DNA of 45,799 nucleotides from Tolypothrix campylonemoides VB511288 (GCA_000828075.3 JXCB02000019.1:1-45799); one strand, 5' to 3'. Numbered from the stretch's first letter, positions 1 through 7,652 are shown. Notes: generated by a model not told the origin, from the sequence alone. Numbers and translations are program-made.

Positions 1-95
1 TCGACTAATGAAGAGCGACGTAATTAAAGGGTTTCCTCCACCTAATTGCTCAACTTATACTTTCAGGCGTTGCTCATTTTATCCTTACAGTGACA

Positions 96-660
96 GTCGG
101 TTCGCGGACTTATATGTACTTGAAAACATATAAATCACCAAAAAGCTTATAGAGCTTGAACTTCACGCTGTAAACACTGTCTACAAAGTTAGAAAAACTT
201 ATATAGGACTCAATTAGGACTCAATGCCTGAGTCTGGTTGCGCCGATCGATACGTTGAAGACTTGTACTGGATATGTAATATATAACGAAGCATATAACT
301 AGCTTATACTACGTTGATTACATCAAATAGTGGAAATTACCAAGTACGTATAAGCGGACAAAGTGAAAATTGTCGCGGACTAATTGAAAATTTGTCGCGG
401 ACTAATTGAAAATATGTTTGTGTAACCCTTATTCTTTCGTACTACACAGCGATCGCAATCTACAGAATTATTCCTCCAAAGCCTTATCCTCTATTGAGTT
501 TGCACTTTTATGCCCTATTTGGTGGAATTTTTCATATACTCCGCGAATTCGGTAGGAATTTTTCATATACTCCGCGACAAATTTTCATTTAGTCTGCGAC
601 ATGAGGAGCCAGAATCCCTGTAACTCCGTTAAAAATTTTTCATTTAGTCCGCGAACCGAC
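96..660. mobile_element. Gene-less miniature element with Tn7/Tn5053-like (TnsB/TniA-type) terminal repeats
   Basis: The 15-bp sequence GTCGGTTCGCGGACT at 96-110 recurs inverted at 646-660. Inside, a 19-bp motif TCGCGGACTAATTGAAAAT is present at 373-391 and 395-413 (period 22) with a weaker copy from 354. Reversed copies (form TTTCATWTAGTCCGCGA) lie at about 526-546, 557-577, 581-599 and 636-654. Direct repeats facing inwards from both ends with differing spacing is the arrangement of transposase-binding sites in Tn7, Tn5053 and CRISPR-associated transposons; that assignment is inference from layout. Only about 110 bp lie between the two repeat clusters and no protein is encoded, so it would be non-autonomous. 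No convincing target duplication was seen at the ends. The first 95 bases of the window hold no gene. Confidence 0.5.
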
Positions 661-681
661 ACGCGTTATTTTTCTTTAAAA

Positions 682-1065
682 TCAATCCCACCACGCAAAT
701 AAGCGCTGCGATGACACTTCAATTTCGTCGCAACCCCTGGTAAATTTCACAAATTCGCCTGCAAAGTCCAAATTTTGAACGCCCACCACTTTTATGGCGT
801 CAATAACTACGTCTGCATCCTGGCAAGTAAAGGCAACACCATCAAACGTCGCCACTGCCCCCATAGAGACACAGCACCGTCCGAACTCGATAAACTTGGC
901 GGTTGTCGGTGCGGCATTGTAACTTGTGTTTTCAGTTGTATAACCGGATGCCAGCAATTGCTCCAGCCCATCCAACGATAAACCTGTAAACTTGATGGCG
1001 TTGGGGGTATACTCGACAATTGCCGTTCCTAAAATCTCTTCCAACCGTTGGCTATTTTCGGTCAT
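682..1065 (-). CDS. Hypothetical protein, short paralogue of the 15171-15797 gene
   Basis: A 127-residue protein of unknown function. From about residue 27 it aligns by eye with the C-terminal half of the 208-residue protein encoded at 15171-15797: both have an LSxDxLxQLxxSG segment, a T/F-F-x-G-x strand region, a GC-[DP]-E-[IL]-[DE] segment and end in the same RxFAWWD/RAWWD tail. The N-terminal domain of the longer copy is missing here. There is no signal peptide or membrane segment. The ATG at 1065 overlaps the TGA of a 39-codon reading frame upstream (ATGA). It lies just beyond the right end of the transposon-like element. The family looks plasmid-associated, judged only by two copies in this window. 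Confidence 0.6.
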   Translation of the reverse strand: MTENSQRLEEILGTAIVEYTPNAIKFTGLSLDGLEQLLASGYTTENTSYNAAPTTAKFIEFGRCCVSMGAVATFDGVAFTCQDADVVIDAIKVVGVQNLDFAGEFVKFTRGCDEIEVSSQRLFAWWD

Positions 1066-1081
1066 GTAAATCTGTTACGTG

Positions 1082-1345
1082 TTATATCAACTCCAGTTGA
1101 ATAGTTACAGTACCAACGCCCTTTAATTTTGACAGGCGTTGGATAAATTCTCGATGTTGCTTGGCGCAGTGGCAATTCCATTAACATATACCTTTGCGTT
1201 CTTTTTGGATTTGACTACCTTCCTTGTCAGCTTTATGTGGTGATTTATCTATTAGCTTATATTCCCTATTTTTCGGGTTTACCGTACTAATCAATACATG
1301 ATTGTACCACCTTTGATTCTGCCGTAATTCTTGTGCGGTAATCAT
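1082..1345 (-). pseudogene. Small hypothetical ORF interrupted by an in-frame stop
   Basis: Reading from the ATG at 1345 gives 54 codons (beginning MITAQELRQNQRWYNHV) to a TAA at 1181-1183. The same frame then stays open for 33 more codons with protein-like composition (WNCHCAKQHREFIQRLSKLK) to a TAA at 1082-1084. One reading is a single 88-codon gene with a nonsense mutation. Another is a real 54-aa peptide followed by chance open sequence. No family was recognised. The remaining stretch to hspA (1346-1468) holds no further gene, only its promoter region. Confidence 0.3.
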
Positions 1346-1468
1346 CAATTCTTCTGGTGCTATTAACCGTATTTTCAGCTATTAAAATCATCCTTACTAT
1401 AAGAATCAAAGCTGCTTGATAAATCCTGAAGTCAATAAAGAAACAATTACGAATCACAAGAGCGAGTT

Positions 1469-1903
1469 ATGGTATTAGTACGTTACAACCCCTGGCAAGA
1501 ATTGAACGCACTGCAACGTCAAATCGACCGAGTCTTTGAAGATTTGCAAGCACCAACCTTTGTCAAAACTCCAGCAGCCGAACTGCATGAAACCGAAGAA
1601 GCAGTACACCTGAAGTTGGAACTCCCTGGTGTTGATGCTAAAGATGTAGATATCTCAGTCACCGAGAATGCAGTTAAGGTGGTTGCTGAGCGTAAGTCAG
1701 AAACCAAAACTGACGAGAATGGCAAAACAAGAAGTGAATTCTACTACGGCAAGTTCCAACGAGTCATTCCTCTAAGAGTTCGGATTCAAAATACTAACGT
1801 CAAGGCAGAATACAAAGACGGAATTTTGAATTTGACTCTGCCTAAAACCGAGCAAGAAAAAAATAAAGTCGTCAAGGTTAATTTGGAACAACCTGCAGCG
1901 TAG
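1469..1903 (+). CDS. hspA: Small heat shock protein HspA (Hsp20/alpha-crystallin family)
   Basis: An ATP-independent chaperone that binds unfolding proteins in the cytosol and at thylakoids during heat and oxidative stress. The 144-residue length is normal for the family. The start MVLVRYNPWQELNALQRQID matches the cyanobacterial class A Hsp20 N-terminus. The alpha-crystallin domain spans about residues 38-135, with the VHLKLELPGVDAKDVDISV segment and the consensus A-x-Y-K-D-G-[IV]-L-x-[IL]-x-[LV]-P as AEYKDGILNLTLP near 113-125. The C-terminal tail carries a VVKV motif in the position of the oligomerising I/V-x-I/V. It is monocistronic with its own intrinsic terminator. Plasmid-borne hsp20 genes are common in cyanobacteria. 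The following ORF is a thioredoxin relic, so the region is a small stress-protein cluster. Confidence 0.95.
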   Translation: MVLVRYNPWQELNALQRQIDRVFEDLQAPTFVKTPAAELHETEEAVHLKLELPGVDAKDVDISVTENAVKVVAERKSETKTDENGKTRSEFYYGKFQRVIPLRVRIQNTNVKAEYKDGILNLTLPKTEQEKNKVVKVNLEQPAA

Positions 1904-1950
1904 AGCTTTTCTCTGCCTAGAGTATTGAGCTAATTGTATCACATGATATT

Positions 1951-1981
1951 AAGCCTGGTTGAATATCAACTAGGCTTTTTT
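1951..1981 (+). terminator. Intrinsic terminator of hspA
   Basis: A 12-bp stem AAGCCTGGTTGA / TCAACTAGGCTT (1951-1962 with 1966-1977, one G-U pair) with a 3-nt loop runs into a T run at 1975-1981. It sits about 50 bp after the hspA stop. Confidence 0.85.
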
Positions 1982-2016
1982 CGAGCTTAAAATATGAATT
2001 GACTAATTGGTTATAA

Positions 2017-2220
2017 TTGATTGATAAAATCGCTGCTGATTATGCTAGGCAATTAAAGGTACTCAAAGTCAATGTAGATGAAAATCCTGATGTTTCCTCT
2101 CACTATGGTATCCGCAGCATTCCAACGCTGATGATTTTTAAGAGTGGTCAGAGGGTTGACATGATAATTGGTGCTGTTCCTAAAACTACATTGGCTAATA
2201 CTCTAGAAAAGTATTTGTAA
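2017..2220 (+). pseudogene. trxA: Thioredoxin C-terminal relic without the CGPC active site
   Basis: The frame encodes 67 residues that match the second half of bacterial thioredoxin: a (V)[21 protein letters not shown]-like helix and strand, YGIRSIPTL with the conserved cis-proline, then [19 protein letters not shown] and a LEKYL C-terminus. The N-terminal half with the WCGPC redox centre is absent. Upstream (1985-2016) is AT-rich sequence with stops and no recognisable thioredoxin codons. The only start is a TTG at 2017 without a ribosome site. The preserved half is free of stops, so the deletion may be recent. It cannot act as a disulphide reductase. The 2221-2365 gap holds nothing recognised. 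Confidence 0.8.
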
Positions 2221-2365
2221 GCAGATTTTTTCGCCATATATTTGTGGCGAGTCATTCTACATATTCACTAGCTTTTAACGTTTCATTCTTGGTAGTGGTA
2301 AGGGCGGCGATGCCTGGTGGAAGCATCAATTATTTACCGTTTGAAATAATATAGACAAATAGTCC

Positions 2366-2602
2366 CTACAATTTGTCATAATCCTCTGGTTCCACATCAG
2401 GAACTTTATTCAACACTTGCTGAAATTTATCCCAACTACCACGTTTAGCTTTCTCTTCTATATAATCTTTGGTCATCCATGCTGAAACTTGTGCAGATAA
2501 GGCAATGGCTACAAGTTGTTCAAGAGACATATTTTCTTTTGCAGCTAATGCTTCAATTTGTTTATACAAAGAATCGGGAATTTGTACGTTTAAGTTGCTC
2601 AT
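2366..2602 (-). CDS. Antitoxin of a PIN-type toxin-antitoxin pair (ribbon-helix-helix type)
   Basis: A 78-residue protein with an N-terminal strand NLNVQIPDSLYKQIEALA followed by NMSLEQLVAIALSAQVSAW, the pattern of the small CopG/HicB-like antitoxins found in pairs with PIN-domain toxins in cyanobacteria. The C-terminal half (EEKAKRGSWDKFQQVLNKVPDVEPEDYDKL) is the usual toxin-binding tail of this family. It would bind its own promoter and neutralise the PIN ribonuclease. The ATG at 2602 overlaps the TGA of the upstream PIN reading frame (ATGA), the normal coupling. The toxin is broken, so this antitoxin is an orphan. Confidence 0.75.
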   Translation of the reverse strand: MSNLNVQIPDSLYKQIEALAAKENMSLEQLVAIALSAQVSAWMTKDYIEEKAKRGSWDKFQQVLNKVPDVEPEDYDKL

Positions 2603-2827
2603 GATATTTCTCCTACGTGTTGTAAGAATTCTTTAGGTAATACAACCAAGACTGCCAAATTTTTCTGCTGCTTGTAAATCTTTTTAATTGTAAGTGATAA
2701 TAAAATCAGCTTCTGATTCTACGGCTAAATATATTATAAAGTCGTCATCTGGGTCGCTTACTGCTGGTTGCCATAGATAGAAAATGCTAAGTTTGTTAGT
2801 AATGGCGGTTAGGGCTTCAATTGCCAT
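2599..2827 (-). pseudogene. PIN-domain toxin remnant (COG1569-type), truncated and frameshifted
   Basis: Codons from about 2827 downwards encode KLSIFYLWQPAVSDPDDD and FIIYLAVESEADFIITYN, the second half of PIN proteins with the acidic DPDDD motif. The frame then meets a TAA at 2684-2686. Beyond it the same frame still reads KDLQAAEKFGSLG. After a shift of frame it continues VLPKEFLQHVGEIS and ends in a TGA that overlaps the antitoxin start. The N-terminal half with the first catalytic Asp is missing, and the upstream boundary lies about 10 bp from the stop of the large ATPase gene. It therefore carries an N-terminal deletion, a nonsense codon and a frameshift and should not be functional. 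Confidence 0.75.
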
Positions 2828-2835
2828 AAACAATC

Positions 2836-4386
2836 TTAATCTTCTAAATTTAAATTCAGTTTTTCTATTAATACTTGTAAACCTTCTGGTGTTAGTTGTT
2901 GTCCAGTTAATCTCCTCCAAGCTTCTGCTATTTCTTCACTGTTTGGGAAACTTCCAAACCTTTCTCGACACAGTAAGCACCATTCCCTAATTTTTTCTAC
3001 TGGATTGAATGGTGGTTGTTGACTTGGTTGTCTTTCTTCTTGTGGTTCTTGCTTGGTTTCTTGGTCTGTTGGTTGGTCTTCTTGTTCAGGATTAGAGATT
3101 TCTGTAGTAGCTTCAACTTCAATTGTTTGGTTAAATCCTTGAACTACTAGCTTTTTAATCTCTTGGGATAACCCAGTAATATAGGGGAGTCCTCCTTTGG
3201 GGATTACTAAAGCAAATCTTTCCCCATTATTGAGGTGTCTATAGCATAATGTTTCTAGTTCAGCAGCAAACTTTTTGTACGGAAAAGAATTATCTTTAAT
3301 CCAACTTAACGCTGCGTCTCCTAAAACAATATGAGTTGCATTTTTATAGATTTGGCGATTGAAACCCGTATCTTGATTTAGGGGTGATTGACCAATTACT
3401 ATAGTACAAAAATTGTAGGCAGCACCTTCTTTAATTAGTGCTGATTCTAGATTCAAAATTTGGTCTACTTCTGGTTTGGAGATTTTCCCAGGATATCCCT
3501 CACCATTACCGTAAATATTATCCTGCTCGTCAACAATGGTGAACGTGAATCCATACTTGTTACTAACACTTTTACCTAGCTTTTTGGCTTCACCTCTTAT
3601 CTTCTCTAGTTCTTGGAAGCTGGCTTGTAACCCTGGTAGGACTTCTGAGTAATCTTTGTAATTTGGCTCAAAAGCCCAGTTGGATTCGGGATATTTGGGG
3701 TCAATTAGGTTGATTTTTACTTTTATTCCTGTCTGCCCCAGGAGGTGGGCTGCTAGCAGGATTATTGCACTTACAAGGGTACTCTTACCTGATTGCGAGC
3801 CACCGTGAATGATAAAATTATGATGCTTACGTTTATCAAGTGGTTTAAGTACGAGTTCGGAAACTAATTCTATTAACCATTGGATATCGCTTGTTAGTTT
3901 TGGTGGTTCTAGCTTTTCAACTTGTGGTGTTCCTTCTAGGGTGAAATATTGTGGAGTTTCTTGTAGATTTGGGTTTAGCAATCCGTGTAATTGGAAGTGG
4001 TTTAAGTATCTCAGTTGTGCGTTACTGTCAAGACTTGAAACCACCGAAGCTAGTTTTAATTCAGCTTGGATTTGTTGGACTGCTAAACCAAAACCAAACT
4101 CGTTCTTAATTTTTTGTTTAGTTGCTTCCCTTCTTAAGTTTAGAAAACTTTGGTAACGATTTTCTAAATCTTCTCTTTGTTTTGCTATATACGCAGATGC
4201 CCCACCAAATAAGGTTCCTAGTCCTAACTGCCACAGTTTTAACTCAACTGCTTGGTTGGGGACAACTACTGCTGTTAGAGGTAGGGTAATTGCAGTTAGA
4301 CTAACCCCTATCTGCATCAATCTTTTCTGCCATACCTCTCGTTGTAGTTCAGATATTTCTGAGTCGAATAATTTGATGCCCAGCAT
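2836..4386 (-). CDS. Membrane-anchored P-loop ATPase, FtsK/TraD/TcpA-like
   Basis: The 516-residue protein has two hydrophobic stretches at about residues 25-45 and 50-66, then a coiled-coil-like region. The ATPase domain has Walker A GGSQSGKST at 195-203 and Walker B TIVDEQD at 283-289, followed by a sensor-like IVIGQSPLN at 329-337. N-terminal membrane segments with one ATPase domain resemble FtsK/HerA-superfamily DNA pumps and conjugation coupling proteins. A Pro/Gln-rich linker (about 435-465) joins a small C-terminal helical domain, perhaps a DNA- or partner-binding module. It is the last gene of the minus-strand operon and its ATG overlaps the preceding TAA (TAATG). Moving DNA or protein at the membrane during plasmid transfer or segregation is inference; substrate unknown. 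Confidence 0.6.
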   Translation of the reverse strand: MLGIKLFDSEISELQREVWQKRLMQIGVSLTAITLPLTAVVVPNQAVELKLWQLGLGTLFGGASAYIAKQREDLENRYQSFLNLRREATKQKIKNEFGFGLAVQQIQAELKLASVVSSLDSNAQLRYLNHFQLHGLLNPNLQETPQYFTLEGTPQVEKLEPPKLTSDIQWLIELVSELVLKPLDKRKHHNFIIHGGSQSGKSTLVSAIILLAAHLLGQTGIKVKINLIDPKYPESNWAFEPNYKDYSEVLPGLQASFQELEKIRGEAKKLGKSVSNKYGFTFTIVDEQDNIYGNGEGYPGKISKPEVDQILNLESALIKEGAAYNFCTIVIGQSPLNQDTGFNRQIYKNATHIVLGDAALSWIKDNSFPYKKFAAELETLCYRHLNNGERFALVIPKGGLPYITGLSQEIKKLVVQGFNQTIEVEATTEISNPEQEDQPTDQETKQEPQEERQPSQQPPFNPVEKIREWCLLCRERFGSFPNSEEIAEAWRRLTGQQLTPEGLQVLIEKLNLNLED

Positions 4387-4667
4387 TAGCTATTACCCAA
4401 ATAACATCCAACTGTTATTGCCATCAGGGTGAGGAGAAAGTGTGGTAAGTTCCAAAGAACAGCCCACAATAAAGCTTTCTTATCTCTCTCCAATCTTTCT
4501 TTCTCGATTCTTGCGTAATTGATCCCGGTGTCTGCTATTAGCCAAGCCGTCCAACCTGCAAGAATAAGGTAGATCCCAACACGGGTAATTGGAAAGACGG
4601 TTGCAATACAGCTTAGAAAACTTAAACCACAGTAAACTGTATATTTAATTGAGAGGTTGTAAATCAT
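4386..4667 (-). CDS. Small membrane protein with up to three transmembrane helices
   Basis: 93 residues with hydrophobic segments at about 11-30, 30-46 and 68-90, separated by a charged RIEKERLERDKKA loop. No catalytic motif or known family was recognised. It is translationally coupled to the ATPase gene downstream (TAATG overlap), so it is probably its membrane partner. A hairpin lies just upstream of its start. Confidence 0.6.
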   Translation of the reverse strand: MIYNLSIKYTVYCGLSFLSCIATVFPITRVGIYLILAGWTAWLIADTGINYARIEKERLERDKKALLWAVLWNLPHFLLTLMAITVGCYLGNS

Positions 4668-4695
4668 TATTCATTATTTATCCTGATAGAACATA

Positions 4696-4727
4696 AAGAG
4701 ACTTAGCTATTAGTAACCAAGTCTCTT
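4696..4727 (-). terminator. Intra-operon hairpin between the 150-aa and 93-aa genes
   Basis: AAGAGACTT at 4696-4704 pairs with AAGTCTCTT at 4719-4727, with extra wobble pairs inside. In the transcribed (minus) direction it comes after the stop of the 150-aa gene and is followed only by a weak T-rich stretch, so it may attenuate transcription into, or protect, the last two genes rather than end it. Confidence 0.45.
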
Positions 4728-4743
4728 ATATTGGTTGTTGGAT

Positions 4744-5196
4744 TCAGAATTTGAGCAGTTTATCGGCTTGGTTGCAGTAAGTTGCAAACCCTTGGTGTTG
4801 GTTTTGGACAATTCCCATATCTAGAAGTTTGGTTGATAGTGATTCTAAATTTCGCTGTGTGGTTCGTTCCCACTGGAGTTCTAATCCAGCAGATTGATTA
4901 GCGTGGCTTAAGACAGTTCCGTAAACATTAAGTGCTTGTCGCCCCACATTTAGTTTTTCTTTTGACCAGCGTTTAACCATTTCGTTTAGTCCTTTTAAAT
5001 CTCCTCCTTTTTTAGCTGCTGCTAGTATTTTCTCTTCTGTAACTTCAGTTGGGTTGAGTTCCAAAGCTTCTACAAAATCTTTCCTTAACCCTGGCGCACC
5101 TTTAACTACAGTAGGGTCATAGCCAGATTTCAACACAGAGTTTTGGTCTGTTACTCCTGATGTGTTATTAACTCCCAGTGGGTTATCTCCGAACAT
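4744..5196 (-). CDS. Hypothetical soluble protein of a plasmid operon
   Basis: 150 residues with no signal peptide or membrane segment and no recognised family. The N-terminus is Asn/Gly-rich (MFGDNPLGVNNTSGV), followed by mostly helical sequence rich in Lys, Leu and Glu. The start at 5196 lies inside the end of the preceding gene (14-bp overlap), so the two are translated as a unit. Its place between two small membrane proteins and upstream of the ATPase suggests it is a component of the same apparatus. Confidence 0.55.
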   Translation of the reverse strand: MFGDNPLGVNNTSGVTDQNSVLKSGYDPTVVKGAPGLRKDFVEALELNPTEVTEEKILAAAKKGGDLKGLNEMVKRWSKEKLNVGRQALNVYGTVLSHANQSAGLELQWERTTQRNLESLSTKLLDMGIVQNQHQGFATYCNQADKLLKF

Positions 5197-5539
5197 CTGT
5201 TGTTACCTCTCTAAACCAATTTGTAACGTGTGAAACTACGATATAGCTACCAAAACTAACTAGAGCTAATAGGCAAGCGAAAAATACTATTACTACTGAA
5301 TCAACTTGGTGTTTAAAATCTAATCCTTTGGTTTCGCTTTCAGATGATTTTTGACGATAATATTCTGCTTGCTGTAAGCATTGCTCTAGTAGTTTTTGAC
5401 TTTCTGAATTTAATTCCCCTTCAAAGTTGAGTTCCCCTGATTTGAATAATTTGACCTTCACTTGGGGGAATTCTTTGAACTGGCTCTCTTCTTTCACTTG
5501 GGGAAATTCTTTGAACTGGTTCTTCTCTTCTTGTTGCAT
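5183..5539 (-). CDS. Small membrane protein with internal peptide repeat
   Basis: 118 residues. The N-terminal third carries two copies of QFKEFPQVK (residues about 8-16 and 20-28) from a duplicated DNA unit. A charged helical stretch follows, then one transmembrane helix near residues 80-105 (VVIVFFACLLALVSFGSYIVV). The ATG at 5539 has no overlapping partner upstream except the small frame at 5421-5663. No family recognised. It is probably an inner-membrane component of the operon. Confidence 0.55.
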   Translation of the reverse strand: MQQEEKNQFKEFPQVKEESQFKEFPQVKVKLFKSGELNFEGELNSESQKLLEQCLQQAEYYRQKSSESETKGLDFKHQVDSVVIVFFACLLALVSFGSYIVVSHVTNWFREVTTDVRR

Positions 5540-5663
5540 GGGTTGAGAATATGACAGTAAAAAATATTAGTGGAAATGCGATAAGTCCATAAATGAGTCC
5601 ATTCACTATTTGCTGCTTGTCTAGATTGGATAACCAACCGATTAGTTTGTTACCTTGCTGCAA
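5421..5663 (-). CDS. Possible small membrane protein overlapping both neighbours
   Basis: An open frame runs through the 110-bp gap between the 266-aa gene and the 118-aa gene and overlaps both. It is open back to 5837, but a TTG at 5663 near the end of the upstream gene, or a GTG further in, is a more sensible start. The roughly 80-residue product has a clear transmembrane helix (GLIYGLIAFPLIFFTVIF) and then two copies of REPVQRI[SP]PSE, the other-frame reading of the DNA repeat that gives QFKEFPQVK in the overlapping gene. If real, about 120 bp are coding in two frames. The start is uncertain. Confidence 0.35.
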   Translation of the reverse strand: MQQGNKLIGWLSNLDKQQIVNGLIYGLIAFPLIFFTVIFSTHATRREEPVQRISPSERREPVQRIPPSEGQIIQIRGTQL

Positions 5664-6450
5664 AGAACTCTTGGATGTTGCTGATACTCTTTCTGGAATT
5701 GTCTCGAAAGTTGTCTGTAACTGACTCCAAAGTCTGTCTAAATGTAAATAAATTGGTTTCAAACTTCTCTTTAGCTTCCACAATCTCTTGGAGAGATTCA
5801 CATACGTCACTTGCAATTTCCTGATACGCACTTTCATACTTCAGCACCCTCTCTTCTGTTTTCCTTTTAATCCACTCCTTCACTCTTGGTAGCACCAAGG
5901 CGAAAAATTCCTCCTCGGCTATAGTGGTGGTTTCAAATGCTTTGACAATTTCAAAAACTTCTGATTCTGTAGCTGTAAATCCCAGTTGAGAGAAAGCTTT
6001 TTGAACAATCTCTCCTTTTTGTGTAGTGGTGATTGTGGTAGTTTTGTGGGATTCATCAAGTAGTGCGAGGTAGTCTTCTTTTTCTACTGGTTGGTTAACT
6101 GGTGGTGTTGTTTCAGGAGTAGAATTGTTAGTAATAACAGTAATGCCATCTGAGTCAGCTTGTGATTCTTCTGACGCAGGCTGAATTTGATTTTGTTTGT
6201 CGGTCATAGTTTGTATTTGTGTTCCAGGGGTAGTCACAATAGTTTCTTCCGTATTTAGAGGAACTATTTCATTGCTAGTACCTTGCATTTTGATGACTTC
6301 CTGCACAATTTCCATTTTGTGCTGAAGTATATCTTTACAGTCAGGACATACTTTCAAAATTGCTTCTCTAATTTGTTCTGCGGTAGGTTTATAGTCACCT
6401 TCTTGTTTGACAGATTTACGAATGTTTTCTATATAGTTACGTGAAATCAT
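5650..6450 (-). CDS. Hypothetical protein with Thr/Gln-rich linker and coiled coil
   Basis: 266 residues. Residues 1-50 form a small helical domain containing a CPDC pair (about 34-37). A low-complexity Thr/Gln/Pro linker spans about 55-125. The C-terminal half is charged and helical, with a predicted coiled coil around 195-250 (YESAYQEIASDVCESLQEIV). No membrane segment. Its start overlaps the end of the upstream gene by 14 bp. The linker suggests a flexible adaptor inside the operon's complex. No family recognised. Confidence 0.55.
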   Translation of the reverse strand: MISRNYIENIRKSVKQEGDYKPTAEQIREAILKVCPDCKDILQHKMEIVQEVIKMQGTSNEIVPLNTEETIVTTPGTQIQTMTDKQNQIQPASEESQADSDGITVITNNSTPETTPPVNQPVEKEDYLALLDESHKTTTITTTQKGEIVQKAFSQLGFTATESEVFEIVKAFETTTIAEEEFFALVLPRVKEWIKRKTEERVLKYESAYQEIASDVCESLQEIVEAKEKFETNLFTFRQTLESVTDNFRDNSRKSISNIQEFFAAR

Positions 6451-6916
6451 TCTTGTTTCCTCCTACGCCCGATTTAGATATTTTTCGTGAGAGTTGCTTT
6501 TGAACGTACAGACAAGCAGCAGCAAATACTGGTACTAATTCCTCCGCCTTATAGTCCCTGTTTTTATCAAAATATTTCCCTTCTTTCTGGGGAACTGATT
6601 GAAACCATCTGAGAATAGTTGTACGGTGTGCCTTATTTCTGCTAAGTTTCTGAAGTTCTCTGTAGACTACATCACCCTTAACTACTACTCTTTTGGCGGC
6701 TATCTGAAGTGCTTGTTGGTGGCAATAAATAAGCTGTTTTAAAGACAGTTTTGTGTATGATGTTCTCCTTTTTAAATCAGCAATTAATTGAATATTATCT
6801 CTGTTAATCTCCAGTCCTGATTCGCGTAAAGCACGCTTAAGTCTGTACCAAGCTCTATCACTAATTTCAGATTCATAGTGAACCTCAAAGTATTTTTTAG
6901 CATGGTTGTTTTTCAT
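6437..6916 (-). CDS. Putative HTH-like basic protein, first gene of the minus-strand operon
   Basis: 159 residues, strongly basic (many Lys/Arg). The central part, ELQKLSRNKAHRTTILRWFQ, looks like a helix-turn-helix and ISDRAWYRLKRALRESGL resembles a DNA-binding helix pair. No named family was recognised. As first gene it may control the operon or mark a DNA site for the downstream ATPase; both are inference. The promoter should lie in 6917-6990, where no clear boxes were identified. Confidence 0.5.
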   Translation of the reverse strand: MKNNHAKKYFEVHYESEISDRAWYRLKRALRESGLEINRDNIQLIADLKRRTSYTKLSLKQLIYCHQQALQIAAKRVVVKGDVVYRELQKLSRNKAHRTTILRWFQSVPQKEGKYFDKNRDYKAEELVPVFAAACLYVQKQLSRKISKSGVGGNKNDFT

Positions 6917-7053
6917 ATTTCTTGATAGTTACTGACAACCAACTGCACTGCCGTTACTACGCACACTTTGGTATTGCACTGCAACCCAACTAACGAAAAA
7001 TCAATATTTCTGGCTTTGGGAGAAATTTGGCAACCGTGTAACGGTGCATAGAG

Positions 7054-7197
7054 ATGACAGTTAGGGAAGCTGAAATTGGGGTATTAACTGCAAGATGCAA
7101 GCACTGCAAAAACTGCAACTGTTTTCACCATAAGGATTTTGGAATTTACTGCCACGCTTGGGGTAGCGATGCACCGTTGCTCTCGACACCCCGCTAG
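7054..7197 (+). CDS. Possible 47-aa Cys/His-rich peptide
   Basis: The frame from ATG 7054 gives a short peptide with CKHCKNCNCFHH in its middle and a further Cys-His pair, a metal-binding-like cluster. The ribosome site (TAGAG) is weak and there is no known family, so this may be chance. The rest of 6917-7556 holds no convincing gene: several open frames on both strands overlap in GC-rich sequence of the dispersed-repeat type seen elsewhere in the window. Confidence 0.25.
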   Translation: MTVREAEIGVLTARCKHCKNCNCFHHKDFGIYCHAWGSDAPLLSTPR

Positions 7198-7556
7198 CGT
7201 GGGCATCAATAGCGCTTGTTTAATAAGGATTGGAGTGGTTGCACCTCCTCTAATTGACGCCCTCGCCGGGAGCAACGCGCGTGCATCGTCCTCAGGCGTT
7301 GAAAATACTGTCCGCAGCGAGCTATGAAAAACGGCGTTGCGTACAAGAAAGTAGCAAATCTCTTTCCATAAGTAGGACAAACGTCAAGAGCCTTGATTTC
7401 CGACTTCTAACTGAAGGCTTGGTTTTTTTGCGGTTTTGGGGTTTGGGGTTCCCGCTTTCGAGGTTTTCGCTCATAGGCTTTTAGGCAATACGAATTTCTC
7501 CCAAAATCGGCTGTGCTTTACACAGGGTAAGGATTTTGGGTAGTTTTCGTGTGTTG

Positions 7557-7604
7557 ATGATAGGATAGTCTCTATCATACACGCATACACGAATTCGTGT
7601 ATGC
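7557..7604. promoter_or_regulatory. Palindromic operators upstream of the RHH gene
   Basis: A perfect 22-bp palindrome occupies 7583-7604 (half-site GCATACACGAA, with an EcoRI-like GAATTC centre). Next to it is a 7-bp inverted repeat ATGATAG / CTATCAT (7557-7563 with 7572-7578). CGTGTATG/CATACACG half-sites recur on both sides of the palindrome. The RHH-protein gene starts about 50 bp downstream, so autorepression is the natural inference. Confidence 0.6.
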
Positions 7605-7652
7605 ACGAATATTAAGATTCTTTCAGTCGTGTGGGAATATGGAGGTAAAAGT

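Noticed and set aside
351-413. Short tandem repeats with 22-bp period as a CRISPR array
   Set aside because: The repeats abut with no spacers between them, and inverted copies lie 120 bp away; this is the layout of transposase-binding sites or iterons.
7084-7380. Minus-strand 98-codon frame in the GC-rich stretch
   Set aside because: Several frames on both strands are open here owing to GC-rich repeat-like sequence; no homology or ribosome site.
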